A stretch of 64,000 nucleotides of DNA from Elioraea thermophila (ex Habib et al. 2022) (GTDB lineage Bacteria > Pseudomonadota > Alphaproteobacteria > Acetobacterales > Acetobacteraceae): assembly GCF_003336755.1 (NCBI RefSeq), contig NZ_QMDI01000005.1, positions 248,001 to 312,000 of the forward strand, read 5' to 3'. Under the pieces are notes generated by a model that was not told the origin of the DNA, did not search any database, and saw only the letters and a list, made by a program, of their open reading frames with translations. Positions 52,024 through 60,808 of the stretch are shown piece by piece. Within the stretch, counting starts at the first letter, position 1, and every line of letters begins with the position of its first letter. The position numbers and the translations under genes were made by a program.

Positions 52024-54870
52024 ATGAGCGACACCAGGCGCGACTACCGCGACACGGTCTTCCTCCCCACCACAACCTTCCCGATGCGGGGGGAACTGCC
52101 CAAGCGCGAACCCGCCTTGCTCGAGCGGTGGGAGCGCATCGACCTCTGGCGTCGGCTGCGCGAGGCCTCGGCCGGCCGTCCCAAGTTCGTCCTGCACGAT
52201 GGGCCGCCCTATGCCAACGGCCACATCCACATCGGCACCGCGCTGAACAAGATCCTGAAGGACGTCATCAACCGCGCCAAGCAGATGGCCGGGTACGACG
52301 CCAACTACGTGCCCGGCTGGGACTGCCACGGCCTTCCCATCGAGTGGCGGATCGAGGAGCAGTACCGGGCGGCGGGGCGCGACAAGGACGCCGTCGACGT
52401 GCTCGCCTTCCGCGCCGAGTGCCGCGCCTACGCCGAGCACTGGATGGGCGTGCAGGCGGCGGAGTTCCGCCGCCTCGGTGTGGCCGGCGACTGGGCCGGC
52501 CGCTACGCCACCATGGACTTCCGCTCCGAGGCGATCATCGCCGGCGAGATCGGCCGCTTCCTGCTCAACGGCGCGCTCTACCGCGGCGCCAAGCCCGTGC
52601 TGTGGAGCCCCGTCGAGAAGACCGCCCTCGCCGACGCCGAGGTCGAGTACCACGACCACACCTCGACCACCGTCCGCGTCCGCTTCCCCATCCTCTCCGC
52701 CCCGGCCGAGGATCTGCGCGAGGCGGCGGTCGTGATCTGGACCACCACGCCGTGGACGCTCCCCGGCAACCGCGCCGTCGCCTATGGCGAGGACATCGAC
52801 TACGCGCTGATCGTGGTCGAAACGGTCTCCGAAGGCTCGCTTGCCCGCCCCGGCGAGCACCTTCTCGTCGCCTTGCCCTTGCTTCCCGACACGCTCAAGG
52901 AAGCCGGCATCGGCCAGCACGTCGTCCGCCGCGTGCTGAAGGGGCGGGAGCTCGCCGGCACGATCTGCGCCCACCCCTTGCGCGGCCGCGGCTATGAGTT
53001 CGACGTGCCGCTGCTGCCCGCCGCGTTCGTCACCACCGACCAGGGCACGGGCTTCGTGCACATCGCCCCCGGCCACGGCGAGGACGACTGGGAACTGGGG
53101 CGCCGCCACGGCCTGCCGGTGCCGGAGACGGTGGGCCCCGACGGTACCTTCCTTCCCCACGTCGCCGGGTTCGCCGGCGTGCACGTCTACAAGGCGGCCG
53201 ACCCGGTCTGTGCGGCGCTGACGCAAGCGGGAACGTTGCTGTCGCGGTCCAAGCTGGTCCACGCCTACCCGCATTCCTGGCGCTCCAAGGCACCGCTCAT
53301 CTTCCGCACCACGCCGCAGTGGTTCATCCGCATCGATGGGGCGACCGCGATCCGCACCAAGGCGCTCGCCGCCATCGAGGCGACCCGCTTCGTCCCGCCG
53401 CAGGGCCAGAACCGCCTGCGCGCGATGATCGCCTCCCGCCCCGACTGGTGCATCTCGCGCCAACGCGCCTGGGGCGTGCCGATCGCCATCTTCGTCGACC
53501 GCCGCACCGGCGAACCGCTGCGCGACCCCGCGGTGGTGCAGCGCATCGTCGCGATCTTCGCACAGGAAGGCTCAGACGCCTGGTGGACCCGGCCGGCTTC
53601 CGACTTCCTCGGCCCCGGGCGCGATCCCGCCGACTATGAGCAGGTGTTCGACATCGTCGACGTCTGGTTCGAATCGGGCTCGACCCACGCCTTCGTCCTC
53701 GAAGGCAACCCCGCACTTGCCTGGCCCGCCGACCTCTACCTCGAAGGCTCCGACCAGCACCGCGGCTGGTTCCACTCAAGCTTGCTCGAAGCCTGCGGCA
53801 CGCGCGGGCGAGCGCCCTACCGTGCGGTGCTCACCCACGGCTTCGTCGTCGACGAACAGGGGCGGAAGATGTCGAAATCCCTCGGCAACACCGTCTCGCC
53901 GCAGGAGGTGATCGCCGAATACGGCGCCGACATCCTAAGGCTGTGGGTGATGGCCTCCGACTACACGGAGGACCTGCGCATCGGCCCCGAGATCCTCAAG
54001 CAGCAGGCCGAACTCTACCGCCGCATCCGCAACACGCTGCGCTGGATCCTGGGCGGGCTCGACGGCTTCGCGGAGGCCGAGCGCGTACCCCTCGCCGACA
54101 TGCCCGATCTCGAGCGCTGGGTGCTGCACCGCCTGGCCGAACTCGACGCGCGGGTGCGCGAGGCGGCAGAGAGCTTCGCCTGGACGGGCGTGTTCGCCGA
54201 ACTGCACGCCTTCTGTGCGGCCGACCTCTCCGCCTTCTACTTCGACATCCGCAAGGACGCGCTCTACTGCGACCGGGCAGACTCGCTGCGTCGGCGTGCC
54301 TGCCGCACGGTGCTCGACCACCTCCATCGCTGCCTCACCACCTGGCTCGCGCCTCTACTCGTCTTCACCGCCGAGGAAGCTTGGCTCGCCCGCTTCCCCT
54401 CCGAGGACGGGTCGGTGCATCTCGAGACCTTCCCAGCGATCCCGCCAGAGTGGCGGAACGAGACGATTGCGCAACGGATGGCGCGCATCCGTGAGATCCG
54501 GCGCGTCGTCACCGGCGCGCTGGAGCGCGAACGCGCCGCCGGCGCCATCGGCGCCTCCCTGCAGGCCGCCCCGATCCTCGTCCTTCCCGCGGCGGATCGT
54601 TCCCTTCTCGATGCGGACGGCTGGGCCGAGATCTGCATCACCTCGGGCATCACGTTCGCCGACACCCCGCCCGACGCCGACGTCGCCCCCTTCACGCTCG
54701 ACGACGTGCCGGGCGTGACGGTGATCCCCCGCCGTGCCGCGGGCGAGAAATGCCTGCGCTGCTGGAAAGTGCTGCCCGAAGTCGGCACCCACGCCGATCA
54801 CCCGGGGCTCTGCGACCGCTGCCACGACGCCGTGACCTCCGGCGTGCTCGCCCGCCGCGCCGCGGCATGA
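52024..54870 (+). CDS. ileS: Isoleucyl-tRNA synthetase
   Basis: This 948-residue class I synthetase charges tRNA-Ile. The HIGH box is in GPPYANGHIHIGTALNK, WDCHGLPIEW follows, KMSKS is exact in GRKMSKSLGNTVSP, and the C-terminal zinc finger is CLRCWKVLPEVG plus LCDRCHDAV. The editing domain is complete. ATG 52024 follows a clear promoter. lspA follows after 40 bases, a widely conserved order. Confidence 0.97.
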   Translation: MSDTRRDYRDTVFLPTTTFPMRGELPKREPALLERWERIDLWRRLREASAGRPKFVLHDGPPYANGHIHIGTALNKILKDVINRAKQMAGYDANYVPGWDCHGLPIEWRIEEQYRAAGRDKDAVDVLAFRAECRAYAEHWMGVQAAEFRRLGVAGDWAGRYATMDFRSEAIIAGEIGRFLLNGALYRGAKPVLWSPVEKTALADAEVEYHDHTSTTVRVRFPILSAPAEDLREAAVVIWTTTPWTLPGNRAVAYGEDIDYALIVVETVSEGSLARPGEHLLVALPLLPDTLKEAGIGQHVVRRVLKGRELAGTICAHPLRGRGYEFDVPLLPAAFVTTDQGTGFVHIAPGHGEDDWELGRRHGLPVPETVGPDGTFLPHVAGFAGVHVYKAADPVCAALTQAGTLLSRSKLVHAYPHSWRSKAPLIFRTTPQWFIRIDGATAIRTKALAAIEATRFVPPQGQNRLRAMIASRPDWCISRQRAWGVPIAIFVDRRTGEPLRDPAVVQRIVAIFAQEGSDAWWTRPASDFLGPGRDPADYEQVFDIVDVWFESGSTHAFVLEGNPALAWPADLYLEGSDQHRGWFHSSLLEACGTRGRAPYRAVLTHGFVVDEQGRKMSKSLGNTVSPQEVIAEYGADILRLWVMASDYTEDLRIGPEILKQQAELYRRIRNTLRWILGGLDGFAEAERVPLADMPDLERWVLHRLAELDARVREAAESFAWTGVFAELHAFCAADLSAFYFDIRKDALYCDRADSLRRRACRTVLDHLHRCLTTWLAPLLVFTAEEAWLARFPSEDGSVHLETFPAIPPEWRNETIAQRMARIREIRRVVTGALERERAAGAIGASLQAAPILVLPAADRSLLDADGWAEICITSGITFADTPPDADVAPFTLDDVPGVTVIPRRAAGEKCLRCWKVLPEVGTHADHPGLCDRCHDAVTSGVLARRAAA

Positions 54871-54897
54871 CGGCGCGCGAGGAAAACGAAGGATAGG

Positions 54898-54921
54898 GTG
54901 GGGGACACGCGTGTCCCCCAC
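54898..54921. repeat. Perfect palindrome over the lspA start codon
   Basis: The core GGGGGACACGCGTGTCCCCC (54900-54919) is a perfect palindrome, extended by two further pairs to 24 bases. It differs at only two symmetric positions from the 20-base palindrome at 33549 in ccmH. The lspA GTG and its G-rich ribosome site both lie in it, so an RNA hairpin would hide them. Confidence 0.75.
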
Positions 54922-55435
54922 ACCCCCTGCGCAACACGCCGGTCACGGCGCGCGCCTGCGGCTGGGCCTCGCTCTCGCCGCCGCCGTGCTCGCCCTCGAT
55001 CAGGCGACGAAGTGGTGGATCCTCGAAATCATCCGCCTGCCCGAAGTTGGGCGTGTCCACGTCCTGCCGTTCATGAATCTCACCATGGTCTGGAACCGCG
55101 GCGTCACCTTCGGCCTGCTCGCGGGCGACGCCTGGTGGCACGCCTATGCGCTGGCCGCCGTCGCCCTCGCGGTGGCGGGCTTCCTCATCGCTTGGCTCGC
55201 CCGCGCCGAAGACCGCTGGACCGTGATTGCGCTCGGGCTCGTGCTCGGCGGTGCCATCGGCAACGTCATCGACCGTCTGCGCTTCGGCGCCGTGGTCGAC
55301 TTCGTCGACCTGCACGCCTTCGGCTGGCACTGGTACGTGTTCAACGTCGCCGACAGTGCGATCGTCTGCGGGGTGGGTCTGCTCCTGGCGCACGCCTTGA
55401 TGCGGCCAAAACCCGAGCGTAAGGGGGAGGGATGA
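54911..55435 (+). CDS. lspA: Signal peptidase II (prolipoprotein signal peptidase)
   Basis: This 174-residue four-helix membrane aspartyl protease cleaves prolipoprotein signals. DQATKWWILE, MNLTMVWNRGVTFGLL, GAIGNVIDRLRFGAVVDFVDLH and YVFNVADSAI carry the conserved Asn and the two catalytic Asp residues. The only plausible start is GTG 54911, inside a perfect palindrome. It overlaps the DUF3035 lipoprotein gene, a likely substrate, by an ATGA. Confidence 0.95.
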   Translation: MSPTPPAQHAGHGARLRLGLALAAAVLALDQATKWWILEIIRLPEVGRVHVLPFMNLTMVWNRGVTFGLLAGDAWWHAYALAAVALAVAGFLIAWLARAEDRWTVIALGLVLGGAIGNVIDRLRFGAVVDFVDLHAFGWHWYVFNVADSAIVCGVGLLLAHALMRPKPERKGEG

Positions 55436-55992
55436 CGCCCCGCCACGGCCTCGCCCTGGTGCTTTGCCTGCCGCTCGTTGCCGCCTGCGGCAGCGACGTG
55501 GGCCGCACCTTCGGCCTCACACGCGAGCCGCCGGACGAGTTCCTGGTCACCACCCGCGCCCCCCTCTCGCTGCCGCCCGACTACGCGCTGCGCCCGCCGC
55601 GGCCGGGTGCTGCGCGCCCGCAGGAGCCGCCCGCCCGCGAGGCCGCCGCGGCCCTGCTCGCCGCCCGCACCGTGACGCAACCGGTGCTGGCCGACATCCC
55701 GCAAGGCGCCTCCGCCGGTGAGGCCGCCCTGCTCGCCGCCGCCGGCCCGCCCGTGCCGAGCGATCTGCGCCGCCAGATCGAGCAGGAGAGCGCGCTTCTC
55801 GCCGAACGCGAGCGCTCCTTCGTCGATCGCCTGCTGTTCTGGCGCCGGCCGGAAGCGGACGGCGTGGTCCTCGACCCCCAGGCCGAGGCCGCCCGGCTGC
55901 GCGAGGCGGCCGCGCTCGGGCGCGAGCCCACCGCGGGCGAAACCCCCATCATCCAGCGCCGCCGGCGCGGGCTTCTCGAAGGCTTGTTCTGA
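55432..55992 (+). CDS. DUF3035 lipoprotein
   Basis: This 186-residue protein starts with a lipoprotein signal (LVLCLPLVAAC, lipobox Cys at 19) and matches the DUF3035 pattern: REPPDEFLVTTRAPLSLPPDYALRPP, split over the first third. The gene after lspA carries this family in many alphaproteobacteria. The function is unknown; an outer-membrane location is likely. The C-terminus (PIIQRRRRGLLEGLF) is basic. Confidence 0.82.
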   Translation: MTPRHGLALVLCLPLVAACGSDVGRTFGLTREPPDEFLVTTRAPLSLPPDYALRPPRPGAARPQEPPAREAAAALLAARTVTQPVLADIPQGASAGEAALLAAAGPPVPSDLRRQIEQESALLAERERSFVDRLLFWRRPEADGVVLDPQAEAARLREAAALGREPTAGETPIIQRRRRGLLEGLF

Positions 55993-56043
55993 CGCCGCCC
56001 CGCCGCCCTGGACGGATGGCGGGTGAAGCCTCACCTTGAGGCC

Positions 56044-57405
56044 ATGACCGAGATCGACCGTCGCACGCTGCTGGCCGGCCTGCCCGCCGCCGCGGCCCTC
56101 GCCGCCGCCCCCGCCATCGCTGCCACCGCCGCGCCCAAGCCCGTCTACGGGGCGGAAACCTTCCGACTGGCCAACGGACTCACCGGCGTCGTCATCCCGA
56201 TGCGCCGCGCCCCCGTCGTCGCCCACATGGTCTGGTATCGCGTGGGCGGGGCGGATGAGCCGCCGGGCCTCTCCGGCATGGCCCACTTCCTCGAACACCT
56301 GATGTTCAAGGGCACGCCGAACATCGGCCCCGGCCAGTTCAGCCGCCGGGTGGCGCGCGAGGGCGGACGCGACAACGCCTTCACCGGCCACGACTACACC
56401 GCCTACTTCCAGCAGGTCGCCGCCGACCGGTTGGAACTCGTCATGGGGATGGAGGCCGACCGCATGGCCAACATCCTGCTCGACCCGAAGGACATCGAGC
56501 CGGAACGCCAGGTCATCCTCGAGGAGCGGCTGCAGATCGTCGAGAACAACCCGCGCTCCCGCTTCCGCGAACGCCTCGCCGCCTCCTTCTACCTCAACCA
56601 CCCCTATGGCCGGCCGATCATCGGCTGGGAGCACGAGATCCGCGCCATCCCGCGCGAGGCGCTGCTCGACTTCCATCGCCGCCACTACGGCCCGGGCAAC
56701 GCCATCCTGGTCGTGCAGGGCGACGTGACGACGGAGCGGGTGGCGCGGCTCGCCGAACGCACCTACGGCGCCGTGCCGGCCTCCACCCGCGTCGAGCGCC
56801 GCCGCCCGCAGGAGCCCCCGCATGACGGCGAGCGCCGCCTGATCCTGCGCGACGCGCGGGTGCGCGAACCCTCCTTCGCGCGTCTTTATCCCGCGCCGCA
56901 CGCTCACGCCTCGGTCGAGACCTCGGATGCGCTCGAGGTCCTCTCGCACCTGCTCGGCTCGGGCCCCGCCAGCCTGATGTGGAAGGCGTTGGTCGACACC
57001 GGGCTCGCGGCCTCCGTCTCCGCCGCCTACGGCGGCGACAGTGTGGATCCGTCCGAGTTCGGCCTCTATGCGAGCCCCCGCCCCGGGGTGGCGCCGGAGA
57101 AGCTGGAAGGCGCGCTGGATGACCTGATCGGCCGCGTCCTGCAGGAGGGTGTTTTGGAGGCGGAGGTGGCACGCGCCGTGCGCGAGATCATCGCCCAGTC
57201 GGCCTTCGCGCGCGACAGCCTGATGGGCGGGGCGCGCACCATCGGGGCGGCTTTGGCGGTCGATCTGCCGCTCGACTACGTCGAGTACTGGCCCACCCGC
57301 ATCGCGCAGGTGACGGCCGAGCGCGTGACCGAGGCCGCCCGCGCCGTCCTTCGCCGCGACGCCTCCCTCACCGGCTGGCTCGTTCCGGCAGAGGCGCGGG
57401 CATGA
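56044..57405 (+). CDS. M16 zinc protease, catalytic subunit
   Basis: This 453-residue exported protein has a signal with RRTLLAGLPAAAALAAAPAIA and the inverted zinc motif HFLEH (MAHFLEHLMFKGT), with ERQVILEERLQIVE supplying the third ligand. It is a pitrilysin-type peptidase of the periplasm. ATG 56044 was chosen so that the signal starts directly; GTG 56023 is an alternative. The next gene is its non-catalytic partner, overlapping by an ATGA. Confidence 0.9.
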   Translation: MTEIDRRTLLAGLPAAAALAAAPAIAATAAPKPVYGAETFRLANGLTGVVIPMRRAPVVAHMVWYRVGGADEPPGLSGMAHFLEHLMFKGTPNIGPGQFSRRVAREGGRDNAFTGHDYTAYFQQVAADRLELVMGMEADRMANILLDPKDIEPERQVILEERLQIVENNPRSRFRERLAASFYLNHPYGRPIIGWEHEIRAIPREALLDFHRRHYGPGNAILVVQGDVTTERVARLAERTYGAVPASTRVERRRPQEPPHDGERRLILRDARVREPSFARLYPAPHAHASVETSDALEVLSHLLGSGPASLMWKALVDTGLAASVSAAYGGDSVDPSEFGLYASPRPGVAPEKLEGALDDLIGRVLQEGVLEAEVARAVREIIAQSAFARDSLMGGARTIGAALAVDLPLDYVEYWPTRIAQVTAERVTEAARAVLRRDASLTGWLVPAEARA

Positions 57406-58685
57406 CCGCGCCCCGCACCGAAGCCGAGGGTCAGGCGGGCTGGTCGGTCCCGGTCCAGGTCGTCCGCTCGCCGGCCGGGATCGAGGCCTGGCTGATCGAG
57501 GACCACACCGTCCCCGTCGTCGCCCTCGCCTTCGCTTTCGCCGGCGGCGCGGCCCTCGATCCGCCCGGGCAGGAGGGGCGGGCCACCCTGCTCGCCGCCC
57601 TGCTCACGCAAGGGGCAGGGCCGCACGACACGGCCGCCTTCGCCAGCTTGCTGCGCGAGCGCGGGGTATGGCTCTCCTTCGAGGCGGAGCGCGACGGGCT
57701 GAAGGGCAGCCTGCGCACGCTCGCCGAGGAGGCGGGCTTCGCCGCCGACATGCTCGCCCTCGCCCTCGCCGAGCCTCGCTTCGACGAGGCGGCGGTGGAG
57801 CGCGCCAAGGCGCAGCGGCTGATCACGCTGCGCCGCGAGGCCGAACAGCCGCCGACCATCGCCGCCCGCCGCTGGTGGGCCGAGGCCTATGCCGGCCACC
57901 CCTTCGCCCGTCCGACGGGCGGGACGGAGGAAGGCGTGAAGGCCGTCGATCGCGAGGCCCTGCGCGCCGCGCGCGAGGCGCAGATGCGTCGCGGCAGCGT
58001 GGTGGTGGCGGCGGCCGGCGCGATCGACGCCGAGGGGCTGGGGCGCCTCGTCGACCGCGCCTTCGCCTCTTCCCTCGCCGACGGTGCCGCGCCGGCCATG
58101 CCGCCGGTGCCAGCCCCGCGACGCTTCGGCCTCGCCGTGGTCGACCGCGACGCCCCGCAGGCCGCCGGGGTGTTCGGCCACGGGGCGATCGCGCCCGAGG
58201 ATCCGGCCTGGGAGGCGGCGCAGATCGCGAACTGGATCCTCGGCGGTGGTGGCTTCTCCGCCCGGCTCATGACCGAGATCCGCGAAAAGCGCGGTCTCAC
58301 CTACGGCATCGGCACCTCGCTCGTGTCCTTCCGGGGCAGGGGCCTCGTGCTCGGCTCCGTCTCCACCGACAACGCCCGCTTCGGCGAGACGCTCGCCGTG
58401 CTGCGCGAGGAGTGGCGCAAGATGGCCGCCGAGGGTCCGACCGCCGACGAGGTCGAGGCCGGCAAGGCTTTCCTCACCGGCTCCTTTCCCTTGGGCTTCA
58501 CCTCGACCGCGCAGATCGCGGGCACGCTGGTCGGGCTTCGCCAACTCGGCCGCGCACCCGACTGGCTCGCCGGCCGGCTCGCTCGGCTTGCCGCCGTCAC
58601 GGTGGAGGAGGTGCGGGAGGTCGCGCGCCGGCTGTTCGATCCGGACGCGCTCTCCATCGTGGTCGCCGGCCGCCCGGCCCTTTAG
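57402..58685 (+). CDS. M16-family protein, non-catalytic partner
   Basis: This 427-residue M16 homologue has no HxxEH: the position reads GRATLLAALLTQG. It keeps the Arg/Tyr pair in EIREKRGLTYGIGT that helps the partner bind substrate. Such heterodimers are known in the PqqF/PreP-like bacterial M16B class. No signal peptide is evident, although the catalytic subunit has one; the partner may be exported with it or the N-terminus may be mis-called. Confidence 0.85.
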   Translation: MTAPRTEAEGQAGWSVPVQVVRSPAGIEAWLIEDHTVPVVALAFAFAGGAALDPPGQEGRATLLAALLTQGAGPHDTAAFASLLRERGVWLSFEAERDGLKGSLRTLAEEAGFAADMLALALAEPRFDEAAVERAKAQRLITLRREAEQPPTIAARRWWAEAYAGHPFARPTGGTEEGVKAVDREALRAAREAQMRRGSVVVAAAGAIDAEGLGRLVDRAFASSLADGAAPAMPPVPAPRRFGLAVVDRDAPQAAGVFGHGAIAPEDPAWEAAQIANWILGGGGFSARLMTEIREKRGLTYGIGTSLVSFRGRGLVLGSVSTDNARFGETLAVLREEWRKMAAEGPTADEVEAGKAFLTGSFPLGFTSTAQIAGTLVGLRQLGRAPDWLAGRLARLAAVTVEEVREVARRLFDPDALSIVVAGRPAL

Positions 58686-58694
58686 GCGGGCGGT

Positions 58695-60089
58695 TCAGCC
58701 GGCGAGGAGTGGCGGCGAGGGAAGCGGCCCGCGTGCGATCTCGTAGGCGTGGGCGGCGCGCAGCACCAGCGCGTCCTCCCCCGGCCGCCCGGCGAGCTGG
58801 ATCGCCACCGGCAGCCCCCCCACGCCCAAGCCCGCCGCGACGCTGATTGCCGGTTGACCGGTGAGGTTGAACGGCAGCAGGAGGTTGGGCAGGCGGAAGC
58901 CGGTCCAGCGATCGACCGCCTCGATCAAGGGTGCTTCGCCCACCGCGGCGGCGGTGAGGATCAGGTCGACCTCGCGCATCGCCTCGGCGATCGCCGCCGC
59001 CAGCGCCCGGCGTCGGCGCTGCGCGGCGAGGTAGTCCTCGGCCGAGACGAGGGCGCCGAGCAGGAGGCGCTCGCGCAGGATCTCCCCATACTCGTCCCGC
59101 CGCGCGCGCAGCCACGGCGCGTGGATGGCGAAGGCCTCGCCGAGCAGGATCACCATCCCGGCATCCGTCAGGTCCTGCAGGGGCGGGAGGGTGATGACGC
59201 GCGGCAGGGCGCCCAGGTCACGGAAGATGGCGGCCGCACGGTCGATCGCCGCGCGGGTGGCGGGGGTGAGCGGCAGCACCCCCTCGTGCCACGCCTGCGG
59301 GATGCCGATGCGCAGGCCGCGCACCCCGTCGCCGAGCCCGCCGAGGAGGTCCGGCGCAGGGCGTCGGTCGGACGCGGGGTCGGCGGGGTCGTGCCCGGCG
59401 CAGGCGGAGAGCAGGATCGCGCAATCCTCCGCCGTGCGCGCGAGCGGCCCCAGGTGGTCGAGCGACCAGGCGAGCGGAAAGGCGCCCGTGCGGGGGACGA
59501 GGCCGTAGCTCGGTTTGATGCCGGCAAGCCCGCAGAGCGCGGCCGGGCCGCGGATCGACCCGCCCGTATCGGAGCCTGAGCCGCCGAGGATCATGCCTGA
59601 GGCGATCGCCGCCGCCGTGCCCGAGGAGGAGCCGGCGGTGAAGTGGGCGGGGTTCCACGGATTGCGCGCGGGCGGGGTGGGCAGATCGAAGGAGGGCCCG
59701 CCCCAGGCGAATTCGTGCGTGGTGAGCTTGCCGAGGCAGACCGCGCCGGCGGCCCGCCAGCGGGCGGCGATCGGCGCATCCGCCGCCGCCGGTTTCTGCC
59801 CCGCGAGCACGCGCGAACAGGCGGTGGTCGGAAAGCCCGCGACGTCGATGATGTCCTTGTGCGCGATCGGGATGCCGTCGAGCGGTCCCTTCGCCTCACC
59901 ACGCATCCATCGGGCTTCCGCGCCCCGCGCCGCGGCAAGCGCGCCCTCGCAGTCGAGCGCGACGAAGGCATGCAAGGAGGGCTCGAACCGCTCGACGCGG
60001 TCGAGACAGGCGTGCGTGAGTTCGACCGGTGAGAGGCTGCGCGCGGCGAAGGCCCGCGCCGCCTCGGCGATGGTCGGAATCACGCCCAT
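58695..60089 (-). CDS. Amidase (amidase signature family)
   Basis: This 464-residue enzyme has the Ser-cisSer-Lys triad: Lys78 (GIPIAHKDI), Ser in GSSSGTAAAI and Ser178 in GSDTGGSIRGPA. It resembles AtzE/GatA-like amidases. The first residues overlap the end of a GatC/AtzG-like gene by ten bases, so a heteromer is plausible. The substrate is unknown. It is convergent with the M16 partner, nine bases apart. Confidence 0.88.
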   Translation of the reverse strand: MGVIPTIAEAARAFAARSLSPVELTHACLDRVERFEPSLHAFVALDCEGALAAARGAEARWMRGEAKGPLDGIPIAHKDIIDVAGFPTTACSRVLAGQKPAAADAPIAARWRAAGAVCLGKLTTHEFAWGGPSFDLPTPPARNPWNPAHFTAGSSSGTAAAIASGMILGGSGSDTGGSIRGPAALCGLAGIKPSYGLVPRTGAFPLAWSLDHLGPLARTAEDCAILLSACAGHDPADPASDRRPAPDLLGGLGDGVRGLRIGIPQAWHEGVLPLTPATRAAIDRAAAIFRDLGALPRVITLPPLQDLTDAGMVILLGEAFAIHAPWLRARRDEYGEILRERLLLGALVSAEDYLAAQRRRRALAAAIAEAMREVDLILTAAAVGEAPLIEAVDRWTGFRLPNLLLPFNLTGQPAISVAAGLGVGGLPVAIQLAGRPGEDALVLRAAHAYEIARGPLPSPPLLAG

Positions 60090-60295
60090 GGCTTGGGCGG
60101 AGGAAAGAGGGTCGCGGGTTCCTCGGTCGCGGCGGCGGCGCGAAGCCGTGCGCGCATCGCTTCGAGAAGCCGGATCGGTTCGGCGAGCCGCGCCCGCTCG
60201 GCCGCCGAAAGGGTGAGGCCAGCGCGGGCGAAGGGATCCGCGCTCCCCTCGCCCGCCGGACCGGTCCTCACTTCGGTCCCGCGCTGTTCGCTCAC
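60080..60295 (-). CDS. Small GatC/AtzG-like amidase partner
   Basis: This 71-residue protein has SAAERARLAEPIRLLEAMRARL followed by a proline-rich tail LFPPPKPWA. The layout, a helical pair and a proline-rich tail, resembles AtzG (DUF4089) and GatC, which wrap around the amidase. It overlaps both neighbours: GTGA with the Bug fragment upstream and ten bases with the amidase downstream. The match is by pattern, not by firm motif. Confidence 0.55.
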   Translation of the reverse strand: MSEQRGTEVRTGPAGEGSADPFARAGLTLSAAERARLAEPIRLLEAMRARLRAAAATEEPATLFPPPKPWA

Positions 60296-60636
60296 GTCAC
60301 CTCGATATTGGCCGCCCGCGCCACCGCCCGCCATTGTTCGAGCTGCTGGCGGATGATGGCGACGAAGGTGTCCCTGGTCGGGATGGGGTCGCGCGGCAAG
60401 GTCTGCACGTCCTCGAGCCGCGCGCGCAGATCGGGCCGCGCCAGCAGGCTTGGCACCAAGCCGACCAGCCGCTCGACGATCGGCTCCGGCAGGCCTTTCG
60501 GCGCGGACAGCCCGAGCCACTGCGCGGCGGTGAGACTCGGGAAGCCGAGTTCGGCGAAGGTCGGCACGTCCGGGAAGGCAGGCAGCCGTTTCTCCGAGGA
60601 GACGGCGAGCGCGCGCAGAAGCGTGCGACGGTTCAT
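60292..60636 (-). pseudogene. Bug-type tripartite tricarboxylate binding protein with internal deletion
   Basis: The 114-residue product joins the first signal-peptide residues (MNRRTLLRALA) directly to the C-terminal third of a Bug/TctC protein: SSEKRLPAFPDVPTFAELGFPSLTAAQW, LSAPKGLPEPIVERLVGLVP and the end QQLEQWRAVARAANIEV. Family members are ~320 residues, so about 200 residues (two thirds) are gone, in frame. GAGAGGGAG serves as ribosome site. It can no longer bind ligand as a two-lobed protein but still heads the amidase operon. Confidence 0.8.
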
Positions 60637-60745
60637 TGGTGAAGCTCCCTCTCACTCATCGGCCCGGCTGCCGAGCGGCCGGACGCGGAACGAAACGACC
60701 GATGGCGGAAGCTAGCAAACCCCGCGCCGGAGCGGCCACACTCCG

Positions 60746-60773
60746 TTGACCCAGGCCGATCGGCCGCTAGCCT
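60746..60773 (+). promoter_or_regulatory. Putative promoter of the deacetylase gene
   Basis: TTGACC (60746-60751) and TAGCCT (60768-60773) are 16 bases apart; the spacer holds the palindrome GGCCGATCGGCC. The ATG at 60809 follows about 30 bases after the predicted start. The 172-base gap (60637-60808) also serves the Bug-amidase operon on the other strand. Confidence 0.4.
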
Positions 60774-60808
60774 CGCGCGCGCCAACACCAGGAGGCGAAC
60801 GAGGGACG

